A stretch of DNA of 30,274 nucleotides from Ruminococcus sp. CAG:382 (GCA_000433115.1 FR892204.1:46061-76334); one strand, 5' to 3'. Positions 8,217 to 16,296 are shown, numbered from the stretch's first letter. The notes: generated by a model not told the origin, from the sequence alone. A program made the numbers and translations.

Positions 8217-8465
8217 TCAGCCGTTAAGATTGCCGATTCTTCTTGCGCAGTCTTCGCAAATGAGCTTGCCTTCAAAGAGCTTTGCGCCGTTGAAGCTGCC
8301 GCAGAAAATACAAGCGGGATTATACTTGTGAAGAATGATATTTTCGCCGTCGACGAAAAGCTCAACAGCTGTGTCCTGATGAAGATCCATAAGCTTACGA
8401 AGCTCCATAGGAAGGACTACGCGTCCGAAAGAGTCGATTCTTCTTACAATACCGGTACTTTTCAT
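8217..8465 (-). CDS. AbrB/SpoVT-family transcriptional regulator with C-terminal Cys4 motif
   Basis: 82 residues. The N-terminal swapped-hairpin DNA-binding domain is clear: MKSTGIVRRIDSFGRVVLP, followed by MELRKLMDL and VELFVDGENIILHKY. The last 30 residues carry CIFCG and CEDC, a possible zinc-binding knuckle that replaces the usual AbrB C terminus; this form is common among clostridial AbrB-like regulators as I recall. It is expected to act as a dimer or tetramer on AT-rich promoters during growth-phase changes. GGAGG lies nine bases before the ATG and a sigma-A promoter is at 8501-8529. The VanW-like gene follows after five bases. Confidence 0.92.
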   Translation of the reverse strand: MKSTGIVRRIDSFGRVVLPMELRKLMDLHQDTAVELFVDGENIILHKYNPACIFCGSFNGAKLFEGKLICEDCARRIGNLNG

Positions 8466-8500
8466 TAGTCAAAACCTCCACAGAATTATTTTATAACTCG

Positions 8501-8529
8501 ATTATAGCATATCCAAAATGAAATTGCAA
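8501..8529 (-). promoter_or_regulatory. Sigma-A promoter for the AbrB-VanW operon
   Basis: Minus strand TTGCAA (8529-8524), 17-base spacer, perfect TATAAT (8506-8501). The leader to ATG 8465 is about 30 bases. Confidence 0.75.
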
Positions 8530-8636
8530 TAGCTTTTTCAAACTTTTTTGCGCAATCGTATCAAAAGGCAACATTTTTCTGCAAATCGGAAGCGATGTGA
8601 AGAAAAAACAAATTATTGGAATTCGATATACGCTTT

Positions 8637-9422
8637 TCAAAAAATCTTTTCAGTAAGGTCACCGAGTTTACCGACGACATAGTCGGGCGCGTTTTCCGAA
8701 GTGATGTCGCTTTCTTTACTTTCGCCGGAAAGCACGAGGATCGACGTGATTCCGTACTTCTTACCGAGCGCAATATCGGTGTAAAGTCTGTCGCCCACAA
8801 CCGCGATATCGTCAAACGGCAGCCCGGAAAGATTTGCGATATAATCGGCAGTTTCCTTATGGGGCTTGCCGAAATAGCGGGGTTCCACTCCGGTCGATGC
8901 GGTGATCAAAGCGCAAATTGCACCGCTGTCCGGTACAAACCCCTTTTTCACAGGACAGTTGAGGTCGGGATGAGTCGAATAAAACAGCGAACCGCCGCGA
9001 ATGAGGTGGCAAGCCTTATCAAGCTTTTCATATGTAACCGTGGTGTCAAAGCTTGATACGACGATATCGGCACTTTCGCCGTCGGTAAGAGTGATGCCCG
9101 CTTCACGGAAGCTGTTTTCGAGCGCAGGTGTACCGACAAGATATACACTTTGCCCCGCATGATGCCGTTTGATGAAATCTATGGTGACATCCGCCGATGA
9201 AACGACATCGCCGTCGTCAGCTTCAAAGCCGAGACGACGCAGTCTGTCATAATACATTGAAATGCTTTTTGAAGCGTTGTTGGTGAAATATACGATGCGT
9301 ACACCGTGCCTGCGGGCAGTCGAAATAAATTCGCGCGCACCATCGATCGGTGTTTCATCAAGATATATTGTGCCGTCCATGTCAAGGACAAAAAGCTTTT
9401 TTCTTTTGAGATCGTTATTCAT
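8637..9422 (-). CDS. HAD-superfamily IIA hydrolase (NagD/phosphoglycolate-phosphatase-like)
   Basis: 261 residues, the usual size for HAD subfamily IIA. Motif I is FVLDMDGT with nucleophile Asp14 and acid Asp16. Motif II is YFTNNAS, the lysine of motif III is in YFGKPHKE, and motif IV is VVGDRLYTDI. A type-II cap lies between motifs II and III. A cytoplasmic phosphatase acting on a small phosphoester, such as a sugar phosphate or p-nitrophenyl phosphate in assays, is expected; the natural substrate is not readable. I start at ATG 9422, six bases after GGAG and 29 bases after the -10 box. The frame runs open upstream to 9749, but that extension crosses the promoter and overlaps the divergent aminopeptidase gene. 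Confidence 0.92.
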   Translation of the reverse strand: MNNDLKRKKLFVLDMDGTIYLDETPIDGAREFISTARRHGVRIVYFTNNASKSISMYYDRLRRLGFEADDGDVVSSADVTIDFIKRHHAGQSVYLVGTPALENSFREAGITLTDGESADIVVSSFDTTVTYEKLDKACHLIRGGSLFYSTHPDLNCPVKKGFVPDSGAICALITASTGVEPRYFGKPHKETADYIANLSGLPFDDIAVVGDRLYTDIALGKKYGITSILVLSGESKESDITSENAPDYVVGKLGDLTEKIF

Positions 9423-9450
9423 TATACTCTCCGTGATTATATTCGCATTG

Positions 9451-9479
9451 ATTATACAGTATCGGCGCCGTTTTTTCAA
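9451..9479 (-). promoter_or_regulatory. Sigma-A promoter for the HAD-IIA gene
   Basis: Minus strand TTGAAA (9479-9474), 17-base spacer, TATAAT (9456-9451). Confidence 0.75.
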
Positions 9480-9498
9480 GTGCAAATCCAATTTCTTC

Positions 9499-9527
9499 TT
9501 GATTTTTATCCCACGTGCGTATATAAT
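9499..9527 (+). promoter_or_regulatory. Possible sigma-A promoter for the aminopeptidase operon
   Basis: TTGATT (9499-9504), 17-base spacer, TATAAT (9522-9527). The predicted start near 9534 falls at the ribosome site AGGTGGT, giving a very short leader of about 15 bases. Confidence 0.45.
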
Positions 9528-9548
9528 AAAATCAGGTGGTGATTTATT

Positions 9549-10361
9549 GTGAAAAATAACAAGAAGAATTATTATATTGCAGTTGACATGGAAGGGCTTC
9601 CCTGCGTCGTGGGAACATACGGCGCAGGAGTGACAGAAAGTTCTCCGTGCTATCAGATCGCCCGGCGCGAAGCGACGCGTGAAGCAAACGCCGCTGCACG
9701 GGCGCTTTTCGAATCGGGAGCCGAAACCGTTGTCGTATGGGACAATCACGGCACGGGCATCAACCTTATCTATGACGAACTTGACGAACGTGTCCTCATT
9801 GTCAACGGCGCCGGCTCGAAGAAACGCTTCCCCGAAATGGACTCTTCATTTGCGGGAGTTATTTATATAGGATATCATGCCTACGATACTCCGTACGCAA
9901 CCCTCGCGCATGTATATTCATCAACCGCATTTCAATACCAGAAAGTGAACGGAAAGTCTGTCGGAGAAATGCAGATTGACGGTGCGATAGCGGGACGTAT
10001 CGGGGTACCGGTTATTTTTGCGTCATCCGATGACATGTGCATCGCACAGGCAAAAGAATCATTCCCCTGGATAACGACCTGTGAGGTGAAGAAATGCCTT
10101 GCGTGGGGTTCTGCCATGAGCAAGCATCCGAAGGCAGTCGAAAACGAGATCTATGAGGGCATCAAAAACGCCGTTGCAAACATTTCCGATTGTGAGCTGT
10201 ATAAATTTACCGAGCCGTTTGAATATGAGGTGAGATACAAGCGCACCGAATACGCGATCGGTTCATCGCTGAGAAGTTATGACAACAAACCGTTTGAGGT
10301 CGTCGACGCTTACACGAGGCGAGGCAGTCTCATGATCCCCGAACACATTTTTGAATTCTGA
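9549..10361 (+). CDS. M55-family D-aminopeptidase (DppA-like)
   Basis: 270 residues, close to the 274 of Bacillus DppA. The metal ligands expected from that family are all present: Asp13 and Glu15 in VDMEG, His67 in WDNHG, His110 in GYHA and Glu140 in GKSVGEMQ. His121 in TLAHVYSS matches the catalytic histidine. DppA is a zinc enzyme that releases D-amino acids from short D-peptides and assembles as a decamer, so a role in recycling D-Ala peptides of the cell wall is likely. The start is GTG 9549 with AGGTGGT seven to eight bases upstream. It diverges from the HAD gene and is followed after 11 bases by a zinc-ribbon membrane protein in the same operon. Confidence 0.9.
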   Translation: MKNNKKNYYIAVDMEGLPCVVGTYGAGVTESSPCYQIARREATREANAAARALFESGAETVVVWDNHGTGINLIYDELDERVLIVNGAGSKKRFPEMDSSFAGVIYIGYHAYDTPYATLAHVYSSTAFQYQKVNGKSVGEMQIDGAIAGRIGVPVIFASSDDMCIAQAKESFPWITTCEVKKCLAWGSAMSKHPKAVENEIYEGIKNAVANISDCELYKFTEPFEYEVRYKRTEYAIGSSLRSYDNKPFEVVDAYTRRGSLMIPEHIFEF

Positions 10362-10372
10362 GGTATAAAATC

Positions 10373-11371
10373 ATGACGGAAGCTGTACCATACACCCCAA
10401 AACAGCGAAAAGAGATGCGCAAAAACCTCCTCCGTACCTTCAGAGTCGTTGAATATTTTGACTTTTCGGGTGTACTTCCGGATTCGCCGGTTCAGGTAAA
10501 CGAGGGATACATCATTTCAGACCTTGAAACACATGAGCTTTTTGCGTCGTTTGCGTTTCAGAACACATCCGGCAAGCAGATAATGAGCCTTGACATACGT
10601 CTGCTTCTTTATCAGAATGCCAATGTTCCGTATGAAAAGAAGAGCTTCACTTACTCATACGATAATATGACGTTCGGCGAGCGAAAAAACGGTATAGTGA
10701 CAAAGAAGGGCATATTCGGGACAAAGCAATATACATATTATATTGCCGTCGGAGAAACCTTCGGACGCTCGGCATATATACCGATCCCCGACTCATATTT
10801 CAGAAAAATCGAGCTTGAGATCTCAAAGGTGACATTTTCGGACGGCAGCTTTGTCACGCCGAAGATGATCGTGCGTAATCAATGCACCGACTTCACCGAA
10901 CTTGACGACGCAAAGCTGTATGCCTTTACACGTATGAATATTTATGCCGCTGCCGAGGAGCGGTATCCGACACGCGTCGTTCCGCAATTCGGCGAAACGG
11001 CATGGCTTTGCTGTTGTGGTCAGAAAAACCTTGCAACCAGCGAAAAATGTGAGCGCTGTATGCGCGACCGTGACTGGCAGAAGCACGTATTTGACGCTTC
11101 CGTAATGGAGCAGAAGGTCGAAGAGCTGAAGGCAGCAAACGACTTCTACCGCCCGGACAAAACGAAATACGAAACCTCGAAAAACTTCGAAAAAGAAGAG
11201 GAAATTCAGAAGCGCATCGCGGAATATGAGGCAGCAATGAAGCGCGTTGCCGAGCAGGAACGCCGACGCGAGCATCGCAGAAAGATGATAATTCCGAAAA
11301 TTCTCATTTTTATTGCAGTCGTTATCGCGATATCACAGCTTTGTATCTATCTGTTCGGCGTATTCAATTAA
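10373..11371 (+). CDS. Zinc-ribbon protein with C-terminal membrane anchor, function unknown
   Basis: 332 residues. The N-terminal two thirds contain no motif I recognise but look like a beta-rich domain (LETHELFASFAFQNTSGKQI, then SDGSFVTPKMIV). Residues about 206-230 hold a Cys-rich ribbon, WLCCCGQKN then CERCMRD, compatible with one bound zinc. A charged helix (about 240-302) follows, and a single TM segment closes the protein (IPKILIFIAVVIAISQLCIY). There is no signal peptide, so the large N-terminal part should stay in the cytoplasm and the protein be tail-anchored. GAGG lies nine bases before the ATG. It is 11 bases after the D-aminopeptidase gene, hence probably one operon, but no functional link is evident. 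Confidence 0.8.
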   Translation: MTEAVPYTPKQRKEMRKNLLRTFRVVEYFDFSGVLPDSPVQVNEGYIISDLETHELFASFAFQNTSGKQIMSLDIRLLLYQNANVPYEKKSFTYSYDNMTFGERKNGIVTKKGIFGTKQYTYYIAVGETFGRSAYIPIPDSYFRKIELEISKVTFSDGSFVTPKMIVRNQCTDFTELDDAKLYAFTRMNIYAAAEERYPTRVVPQFGETAWLCCCGQKNLATSEKCERCMRDRDWQKHVFDASVMEQKVEELKAANDFYRPDKTKYETSKNFEKEEEIQKRIAEYEAAMKRVAEQERRREHRRKMIIPKILIFIAVVIAISQLCIYLFGVFN

Positions 11372-11433
11372 TGAGTATTCGATACCGATTGTGCGATTTA
11401 CAAAATAATTACAATAAAATTGTGAATTTTCTA

Positions 11434-11462
11434 TTGACTATCGTCACAATATGTGGTATACT
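11434..11462 (+). promoter_or_regulatory. Sigma-A promoter for the CBM9-like surface protein
   Basis: TTGACT (11434-11439), 17-base spacer, TATACT (11457-11462). The leader to ATG 11541 is about 70 bases. Confidence 0.8.
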
Positions 11463-11540
11463 ATACGCGAATAGGACGGGTATGTTGTTCTTTCAGTTCC
11501 GGCAGCCCTTCCGAATAAAAACATCAAGGAGAAAAACGAA

Positions 11541-12515
11541 ATGAAAAAAATCGTTTCACTTGCTCTCGCTATCCTTATGGTAGCTTGCCTCGCATCCGTT
11601 TTTGCTTCCGCTGATGTTGACCCCGAGATCGGTGTCAACCGTGCCGTAAGCATTTACGAAACCGAAACCGCTCCCGTTGTTGACGGTGTTGTCAACGAAG
11701 GCGAATACGGCGACCCCATCGCAGTCTGGCCCACCGACAGCATCATGCAGTACAAGGGCGACTACGCAAAGAACATCGACGTCAAGATTTATATGTGCTA
11801 TGACGCCGAAAATCTTTACTATGCAGTTGTCACCGAATGTGACGACCCCCACGTTGCTTACAACGAAGGCGAACACTACATCTTCAACGCTCATCACGTT
11901 ATGTCCATGATTCTCCCCGACGATCCGCTCAGAGAGAATGAAGACGGTACATATTTCTATCCGGATGCTTCCGGCTATAACTGGAGCGCTCTCTACTCAG
12001 GCGGCTTCTGCTATGAATGGACAATGATCTTCAACTCCAAGACCAACGCTCCCGAAGCTGCTAACCACTTCCTCGGTCTCACCGACGAAGCAGGCGTTAA
12101 GTTCAGCACTTCTTCCGCAAACGGCTACGACACCTATGAAATCGTAATCCCGTGGACCGCAATGAAGTCAACCGCTCAGCCCGAAGCACTCAAGGGCGAA
12201 GACGGCACCGTTTTCGGCTTTGACTGCGACCTCGGTCTTACCGACTACGGCACAGGCTATGATTCCTCCGCAGGCAACTTTGTTTACTTCGGCGGCTGCT
12301 ACACCACTGAAAACGCAAAGAATCTCCGCGGCTGCGCAATCGTTACCTGCGCCGGCAAGAACGAAGAGCCCGTTTCCGAGCCTTCTTCCGAGCCCGTTTC
12401 CGAACCCACTTCCGACAAGCCCACTACTCCCACCTCCGACAGCGGCATCATCGCTCTTGCAGTGATTGCTTCTCTCGCAGTTGCAGGCGCAGTCATCACC
12501 AAGAAAGTCAGATAA
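11541..12515 (+). CDS. Exported CBM9/DOMON-like protein with C-terminal membrane anchor
   Basis: 324 residues. A signal peptide (KIVSLALAILMVACLASVFA, cut near residue 24) precedes a domain of about 230 residues. It opens with APVVDGVVNEGEYGD and continues VKIYMCYDAENLYYAVVTECD, typical of CBM9-like or DOMON-like carbohydrate-binding folds. A Ser/Pro/Glu/Thr linker made of EPVSEP-type repeats leads to a TM segment (IIALAVIASLAVAGAVI) and a KKVR tail. There is no LPXTG box, so membrane anchoring is more likely than sortase linkage. AAGGAG lies nine bases before the ATG. Codons are strikingly uniform (GAC, GAA, CTC, GCT, CCC dominate), unlike the neighbours, which suggests high expression. It has its own promoter and terminator. 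Confidence 0.85.
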   Translation: MKKIVSLALAILMVACLASVFASADVDPEIGVNRAVSIYETETAPVVDGVVNEGEYGDPIAVWPTDSIMQYKGDYAKNIDVKIYMCYDAENLYYAVVTECDDPHVAYNEGEHYIFNAHHVMSMILPDDPLRENEDGTYFYPDASGYNWSALYSGGFCYEWTMIFNSKTNAPEAANHFLGLTDEAGVKFSTSSANGYDTYEIVIPWTAMKSTAQPEALKGEDGTVFGFDCDLGLTDYGTGYDSSAGNFVYFGGCYTTENAKNLRGCAIVTCAGKNEEPVSEPSSEPVSEPTSDKPTTPTSDSGIIALAVIASLAVAGAVITKKVR

Positions 12516-12547
12516 ATTCCGATTTTCAACTGATACTTGAAAATTAC

Positions 12548-12590
12548 AGAGCGGTAAGAACCAAATTCTTACCGCTCTTATTTTTTCACT
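12548..12590. terminator. Terminator between the surface protein and spoVAE
   Basis: A perfect 13-bp stem (12548-12560 AGAGCGGTAAGAA with 12566-12578) with a 5-base loop, then TATTTTTT on the plus strand. It also sits just past the stop of the convergent spoVAE, with a weaker AATTTTC on that side. Confidence 0.9.
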
Positions 12591-12942
12591 GTTTTTCCTT
12601 GCTCTTGAACAGCAACGACCACAGCACCGCAAACACAACGGAAGCGCAGACCCCTGCGGCGGATGCGGTGAATCCTCCCGTAAGACAGCCTATCAGTCCG
12701 TTTTCATCGACCGCCTTCTTAACGCCCTGTGCAAGCATATGTCCGAATCCGGTCAGCGGAACCGTCGCGCCATAGCCCGCGAAATCGACAATATAGCCAT
12801 AGACGCCGACCGCCGAAAGAAACGCTCCCACGCAGACATACGAAACAAGTATATTGGCGGGCGTCAGCTTCGTTTTGTCTATGAGTATCTGCGCCGCGAG
12901 GCAGAAAGCGCCGCCAACAAGAAAAGTTATCAGATATTCCAT
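12586..12942 (-). CDS. spoVAE: Stage V sporulation protein AE
   Basis: 118 residues and three to four hydrophobic segments. MEYLITFLVGGAFCLAAQIL, TPANILVSYVCVGAFL, FAGYGATVPLTGFGHMLAQG and GLIGCLTGGFTASAAGV match SpoVAE (SpoVAEb) closely. It sits in the inner spore membrane as part of the SpoVA channel that loads dipicolinic acid into the forespore and releases it on germination. I start at ATG 12942, six to seven bases after AAAGGTG, a site that lies in the last codons of spoVAD. The frame is open a little further upstream, but that would overlap spoVAD. It is the last gene of the cluster, and expression is expected in the forespore. Confidence 0.95.
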   Translation of the reverse strand: MEYLITFLVGGAFCLAAQILIDKTKLTPANILVSYVCVGAFLSAVGVYGYIVDFAGYGATVPLTGFGHMLAQGVKKAVDENGLIGCLTGGFTASAAGVCASVVFAVLWSLLFKSKEKQ

Positions 12943-12944
12943 AA

Positions 12945-13934
12945 TCAGCACCTTTCGAGGCAAACAAGATGTGCCACCGCCGGAATGGGCAGCTTTTGCA
13001 GCACCGTCTTTGGCGAAAGCAGCGCGCCTGTTCCGATCAGGAGAACACGTTTTGCCTCACCGCATTTCAGCTTGTTAAGGTACAGACTTCCGCACACGCA
13101 GGCGGCGCAGCCGCATCCCGATGCACCTGAATTCACATCCTGTTTTTCATAGTCATACATAAGCATACCGCAGTCCGTGAGTCTCCCGCACGGGTCAAAT
13201 CCACAACGCGAAAACAGCTCGCAGGCAATCTCATAGCCTTCCATCCCAAGATCACCTGTCGAGATAATATCATAATCCGCGGCGCTTTCGCCGGTTTCAT
13301 CAAAATATCTGAGCACCGTATCGACCGCAGCCGTCGCCATCGCCGCACCCATGTTGTTTGCATCGGTTATACCGTTGATATTGACCCTTCCGGCAAGCGC
13401 CCGTGACAGCCGTATATCGCATTTTTCGTTTGTCAGCATGAACGCTCCCGCGCCGGTCACAGTGTTCTGGGCGGTAGGCGTACGCAATGAACCGTATTCG
13501 AGCGGATATCTGAACTGCCGCTCCGAAGAACAGAAGTGCGATGACGCAAGTGTTATCGCATTATCCGCAAATCCTCCCGAAACAAACGCGCCGCCGATGA
13601 GCATCCCCTCAGCCGCCGTCGAACAGGCACCGTACAGTCCGAGATACGGTATCGGAAAATCCGCTGCGGTAAAGCCGGTTGCCGTACATTGATTCAGCAG
13701 GTCGCCGCCCAGCATCAGTTCCACATTGCTATCGTCCGTCCCGGTTTTACCGAGCAGAATCCCCACTGCCCTTCCGCACATTTCCGCCTCGGCTTCCTCC
13801 CAACTGTCCTTGCCGAAATAGCTGTCGCTTTCACACATATCAAACAGCGGACCGAGCGGACCTTCGCCTTCCAGCTTGCCGACCACAGTTGCAGCATCCT
13901 TTATATACACGTTTTTAAAATTACAGATCTTCAT
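12945..13934 (-). CDS. spoVAD: Stage V sporulation protein AD
   Basis: 329 residues, thiolase-like fold. GLYGACSTAAEG carries the cysteine at the thiolase active-site position, and LASSHFCSSERQFRYPLEYG and NSGASGCGCAACV are strong SpoVAD hallmarks. SpoVAD is the soluble, dipicolinate-binding part of the SpoVA channel and lies on the outer face of the inner spore membrane; it is not expected to be a working thiolase. Its ATG overlaps the spoVAC stop by four bases (ATGA), and spoVAE begins two bases after its stop, so all three are translationally coupled. Confidence 0.96.
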   Translation of the reverse strand: MKICNFKNVYIKDAATVVGKLEGEGPLGPLFDMCESDSYFGKDSWEEAEAEMCGRAVGILLGKTGTDDSNVELMLGGDLLNQCTATGFTAADFPIPYLGLYGACSTAAEGMLIGGAFVSGGFADNAITLASSHFCSSERQFRYPLEYGSLRTPTAQNTVTGAGAFMLTNEKCDIRLSRALAGRVNINGITDANNMGAAMATAAVDTVLRYFDETGESAADYDIISTGDLGMEGYEIACELFSRCGFDPCGRLTDCGMLMYDYEKQDVNSGASGCGCAACVCGSLYLNKLKCGEAKRVLLIGTGALLSPKTVLQKLPIPAVAHLVCLERC

Positions 13935-14371
13935 TTTATAAAATAATATATCACACCATATATAACGGCGACAAGATTGCCATATACTATGACGGGACCG
14001 GCAATTTTGAACATCTCAGCGCCGACACCCATGACCATACCTTCGCTGCGCGCCTCGATCGCCTCGGAAGCCACTGCGTTGGAAAATCCGGTTATCGGCA
14101 CAAGCAAGCCTGCACCGAGATACCGAGCCGCTTTGTCAAAGCATCCGATTCCGGTGCAAAGTCCGGCAAAGAATATAAGCGTCACCGAAACAAGCGTTTT
14201 GCTGATATCCTCACTTATTCCTATATAAACATACAGATCTCCGAGTGCCTTTCCGATCACGCATATCAGCCCGCCGGACAAAAACGCAAAAACCGAATTT
14301 CTGAGACACGGACTGCGTTTTTCACGTCCCGCAACATATTCGCAGTACTCTTTGTTTGTCATTAATGTCAT
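13931..14371 (-). CDS. spoVAC: Stage V sporulation protein AC
   Basis: 146 residues from ATG 14371, close to the roughly 150 of Bacillus SpoVAC. SVFAFLSGGLICVIGKALGD, GIGCFDKAARYLGAGLLVP, ITGFSNAVASEAIEARSEG and MVMGVGAEMFKIAGPVIVYG follow the family with several TM segments. It is a membrane subunit of the SpoVA dipicolinate channel, with reported mechanosensitive behaviour in Bacillus. The start is uncertain: ATG 14371 and ATG 14362 are both possible, and only GGGG is near. A longer frame to 14422 depends on a TTG without a ribosome site. It is the first gene of spoVAC-AD-AE; spoVAA, AB and AF are not next to it, which is usual in Clostridia. I found no convincing sigma-G promoter. Confidence 0.93.
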   Translation of the reverse strand: MTLMTNKEYCEYVAGREKRSPCLRNSVFAFLSGGLICVIGKALGDLYVYIGISEDISKTLVSVTLIFFAGLCTGIGCFDKAARYLGAGLLVPITGFSNAVASEAIEARSEGMVMGVGAEMFKIAGPVIVYGNLVAVIYGVIYYFIK

Positions 14372-14445
14372 CAACCCCGAATCTATTATTCCTCGCGGTT
14401 CAAAAACAATACACGTACACAAACAAAAATATTACAATATACCCC

Positions 14446-14473
14446 TTGACATACGCGGAATTTGCGTTATAAT
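14446..14473 (+). promoter_or_regulatory. Sigma-A promoter for the acyl ligase-ACP operon
   Basis: TTGACA (14446-14451), 16-base spacer, TATAAT (14468-14473). The leader is about 40 bases to the TTG at 14522. Confidence 0.8.
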
Positions 14474-14509
14474 TATGAGGTGTGTCCGATAATGTATCAC
14501 AATAACAAC

Positions 14510-14515
14510 GGAGGG
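14510..14515 (+). promoter_or_regulatory. Ribosome binding site that decides the acyl-ligase start
   Basis: GGAGGG six bases before TTG 14522. The in-frame ATG at 14492 lies upstream of this site, and its only nearby GAGG is at the predicted transcript start. Confidence 0.7.
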
Positions 14516-14521
14516 AATGAC

Positions 14522-16234
14522 TTGAAAGACAAGCAGAGACATTACAAAAAATACCTTAACCTCAGAACGATGATTGCCGAATCGGCTGAAAAATTCGGTG
14601 ACAAGACCTATCTCAGATATTTTGACAATGACAAGAATATCTGTGACCTTTCTTTTGCCGACTTTGCAAAAAAGGTTGCTTCTCTTGCCACTTGCTTTCA
14701 CTCTCTTGAAGACACACCGTCCCGCATAGCGATCCTTTCGGAAAACCGTTATGAATGGGTAATTGCATATGCTGCCGCGATCTCGTCAGGCAAGGTTGCG
14801 ATTCCTCTTGACAAGGAGCTTCAGTTTTCGCAGGCGGCGGCTTTTCTGCGTCTTGCGGAAGCCGACACGATTTTTTACAGCGCCAAGTTTGCCGACAATG
14901 TCAGGGATATCCTTTCATCCGACAGTAATATCCGACATTTCATCTGCTTTGACAACATCGAAACCGACGGCGATAAACGTTTTACGACATTTGACTCCTG
15001 CATTTCCGCCGGAGCCGAGGCGATCGCAAACGGCGATACTTCGTATTATCTTCTCCGTACCGATTCGGGCAGGATGTGCGAAATAATTTTCACTTCGGGC
15101 ACGACGGGTACAAGTAAGGGTGTAATGCTTTCGGAGGATAACCTCATGACCTGCATTCACGCCTCCGCAAATATGGTGAACATCTCGGATAAGGACACGA
15201 TACTGTCCGTGCTTCCCTTTCATCATACCTACGAAGCCTGCTGCGGTATCCTGACGCCTATCTGTCTCGGTACAACAGTATGTATCAATAACAGCCTGAA
15301 ATATGTGACCCGTAACCTCAAAATCTTCAAGCCTACCGGGATGGTTCTCGTGCCTCTTTTTGTCACGACAATCAACAAGAAGATAAACGACGAGATCCGC
15401 AAGGAAAACAAGGAAAAGCTCATAAAAGGCGCTCTTGTTGTGACAAATATGGCGCGCAAGGCAGGCATCGACCTCAGGCGTGTCGCCTTCAAAAAAATTC
15501 ACGAGTCTCTCGGCGGCAACCTCCGCACGATCATTTGCGGCGGAGCGGCGCTTGACCCCGAGCTTGTGAAACGTTTTGACGAACTCGGAATCAGCATTGC
15601 GCAAGGCTATGGTATAACCGAATGTGCCCCGCTTGTTTCCGTATCACCTTACAGGCATGTGAAGCCGGCATCTGTCGGTCTGCCGATTGAAGACAGTGTC
15701 GTCAAAATCGTCGGCAGTGATGAAAACGGTAACGACATCGACCTTCCTACGGGAGAGATCGGTGAAATATGCGTCAAGGGTCCTCACGTCATGCTCGGGT
15801 ATTTCAACAATCCGGAGGCGACAAAAGAAGCGTTCAACAGCGAGGGCTTTTTCCGCACCGGCGACTATGGCTATATCGATTCCGACGGATATATTTATAT
15901 AACAGGTCGTAAGAAGAACATCATAATCTTCGAAAACGGCAAAAACGTATATCCGGAAGAGATTGAAGAATACCTCAGCCGCTGTGAGCTTATCAATGAA
16001 TGTGCGGTGGTTGCCCGTAAGGTCGACGGCGAAGACCTCATAACAGCCGTAATTTTCCCGAACTACGATATGTTCGCCGGAAAAACCGATGATGAAATCA
16101 AAAGCGAAATAAAAAAAGCCGTACTTGCAGTGAACAAGACTCTTCCGTCATTCAAGCAGATACGCAATGTCGAAATCAAAAAAAGCGAATTCGAAAAAAC
16201 CACGACAAAAAAGATTATTCGTTCCAAAATATAA
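14522..16234 (+). CDS. AMP-dependent acyl-activating enzyme (long-chain fatty-acid ligase-like, probable acyl-ACP synthetase)
   Basis: 570 residues from a TTG start. The ANL-superfamily motifs are in order: FTSGTTGTSKGV near 190 (phosphate loop), LPFHHTYE, YGITECAPLVS, GEIGEICVKGPHVMLGY, GDYGYIDSDGYIYITGR at about 447 and a C-terminal KTTTKKIIR with the catalytic lysine. The sequence resembles long-chain acyl-CoA synthetases more than NRPS or DltA domains. The enzyme would adenylate a carboxylic acid, probably a fatty acid, and pass it to a thiol. A gene for a free-standing acyl carrier protein lies 62 bases downstream in the same operon, so transfer to that ACP rather than to CoA is the likely job. 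No TM segment is seen. The fate of the acyl-ACP is unknown. Confidence 0.88.
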   Translation: MKDKQRHYKKYLNLRTMIAESAEKFGDKTYLRYFDNDKNICDLSFADFAKKVASLATCFHSLEDTPSRIAILSENRYEWVIAYAAAISSGKVAIPLDKELQFSQAAAFLRLAEADTIFYSAKFADNVRDILSSDSNIRHFICFDNIETDGDKRFTTFDSCISAGAEAIANGDTSYYLLRTDSGRMCEIIFTSGTTGTSKGVMLSEDNLMTCIHASANMVNISDKDTILSVLPFHHTYEACCGILTPICLGTTVCINNSLKYVTRNLKIFKPTGMVLVPLFVTTINKKINDEIRKENKEKLIKGALVVTNMARKAGIDLRRVAFKKIHESLGGNLRTIICGGAALDPELVKRFDELGISIAQGYGITECAPLVSVSPYRHVKPASVGLPIEDSVVKIVGSDENGNDIDLPTGEIGEICVKGPHVMLGYFNNPEATKEAFNSEGFFRTGDYGYIDSDGYIYITGRKKNIIIFENGKNVYPEEIEEYLSRCELINECAVVARKVDGEDLITAVIFPNYDMFAGKTDDEIKSEIKKAVLAVNKTLPSFKQIRNVEIKKSEFEKTTTKKIIRSKI

Positions 16235-16296
16235 TCACCGTCGCGCCGACAGACGCGATATGCTGAAATTCACAACACTTAAAGGGGTTCTTTACA

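Noticed and set aside
9423..9749. N-terminal extension of the HAD-IIA frame
   Set aside because: The extension crosses the gene's own promoter and overlaps the divergent aminopeptidase; family length and the ribosome site support ATG 9422.
11372..11433. Terminator after the zinc-ribbon membrane protein (ACAATAAAATTGT)
   Set aside because: Only a five-base AT stem; too weak to support.
12361..12420. Tandem repeat in the surface protein gene
   Set aside because: It encodes an EPVSEP-type low-complexity linker and is adequately explained as a cell-surface spacer.
14372..14445. Sigma-G promoter for spoVAC
   Set aside because: GTATA- and GTATG-like -35 candidates exist, but no CATnnTA -10 lies at the right distance.
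14915..15604. 229-codon minus-strand frame opposite the acyl-activating enzyme
   Set aside because: It mirrors the conserved ANL motifs on the other strand; no ribosome site, promoter or family resemblance.
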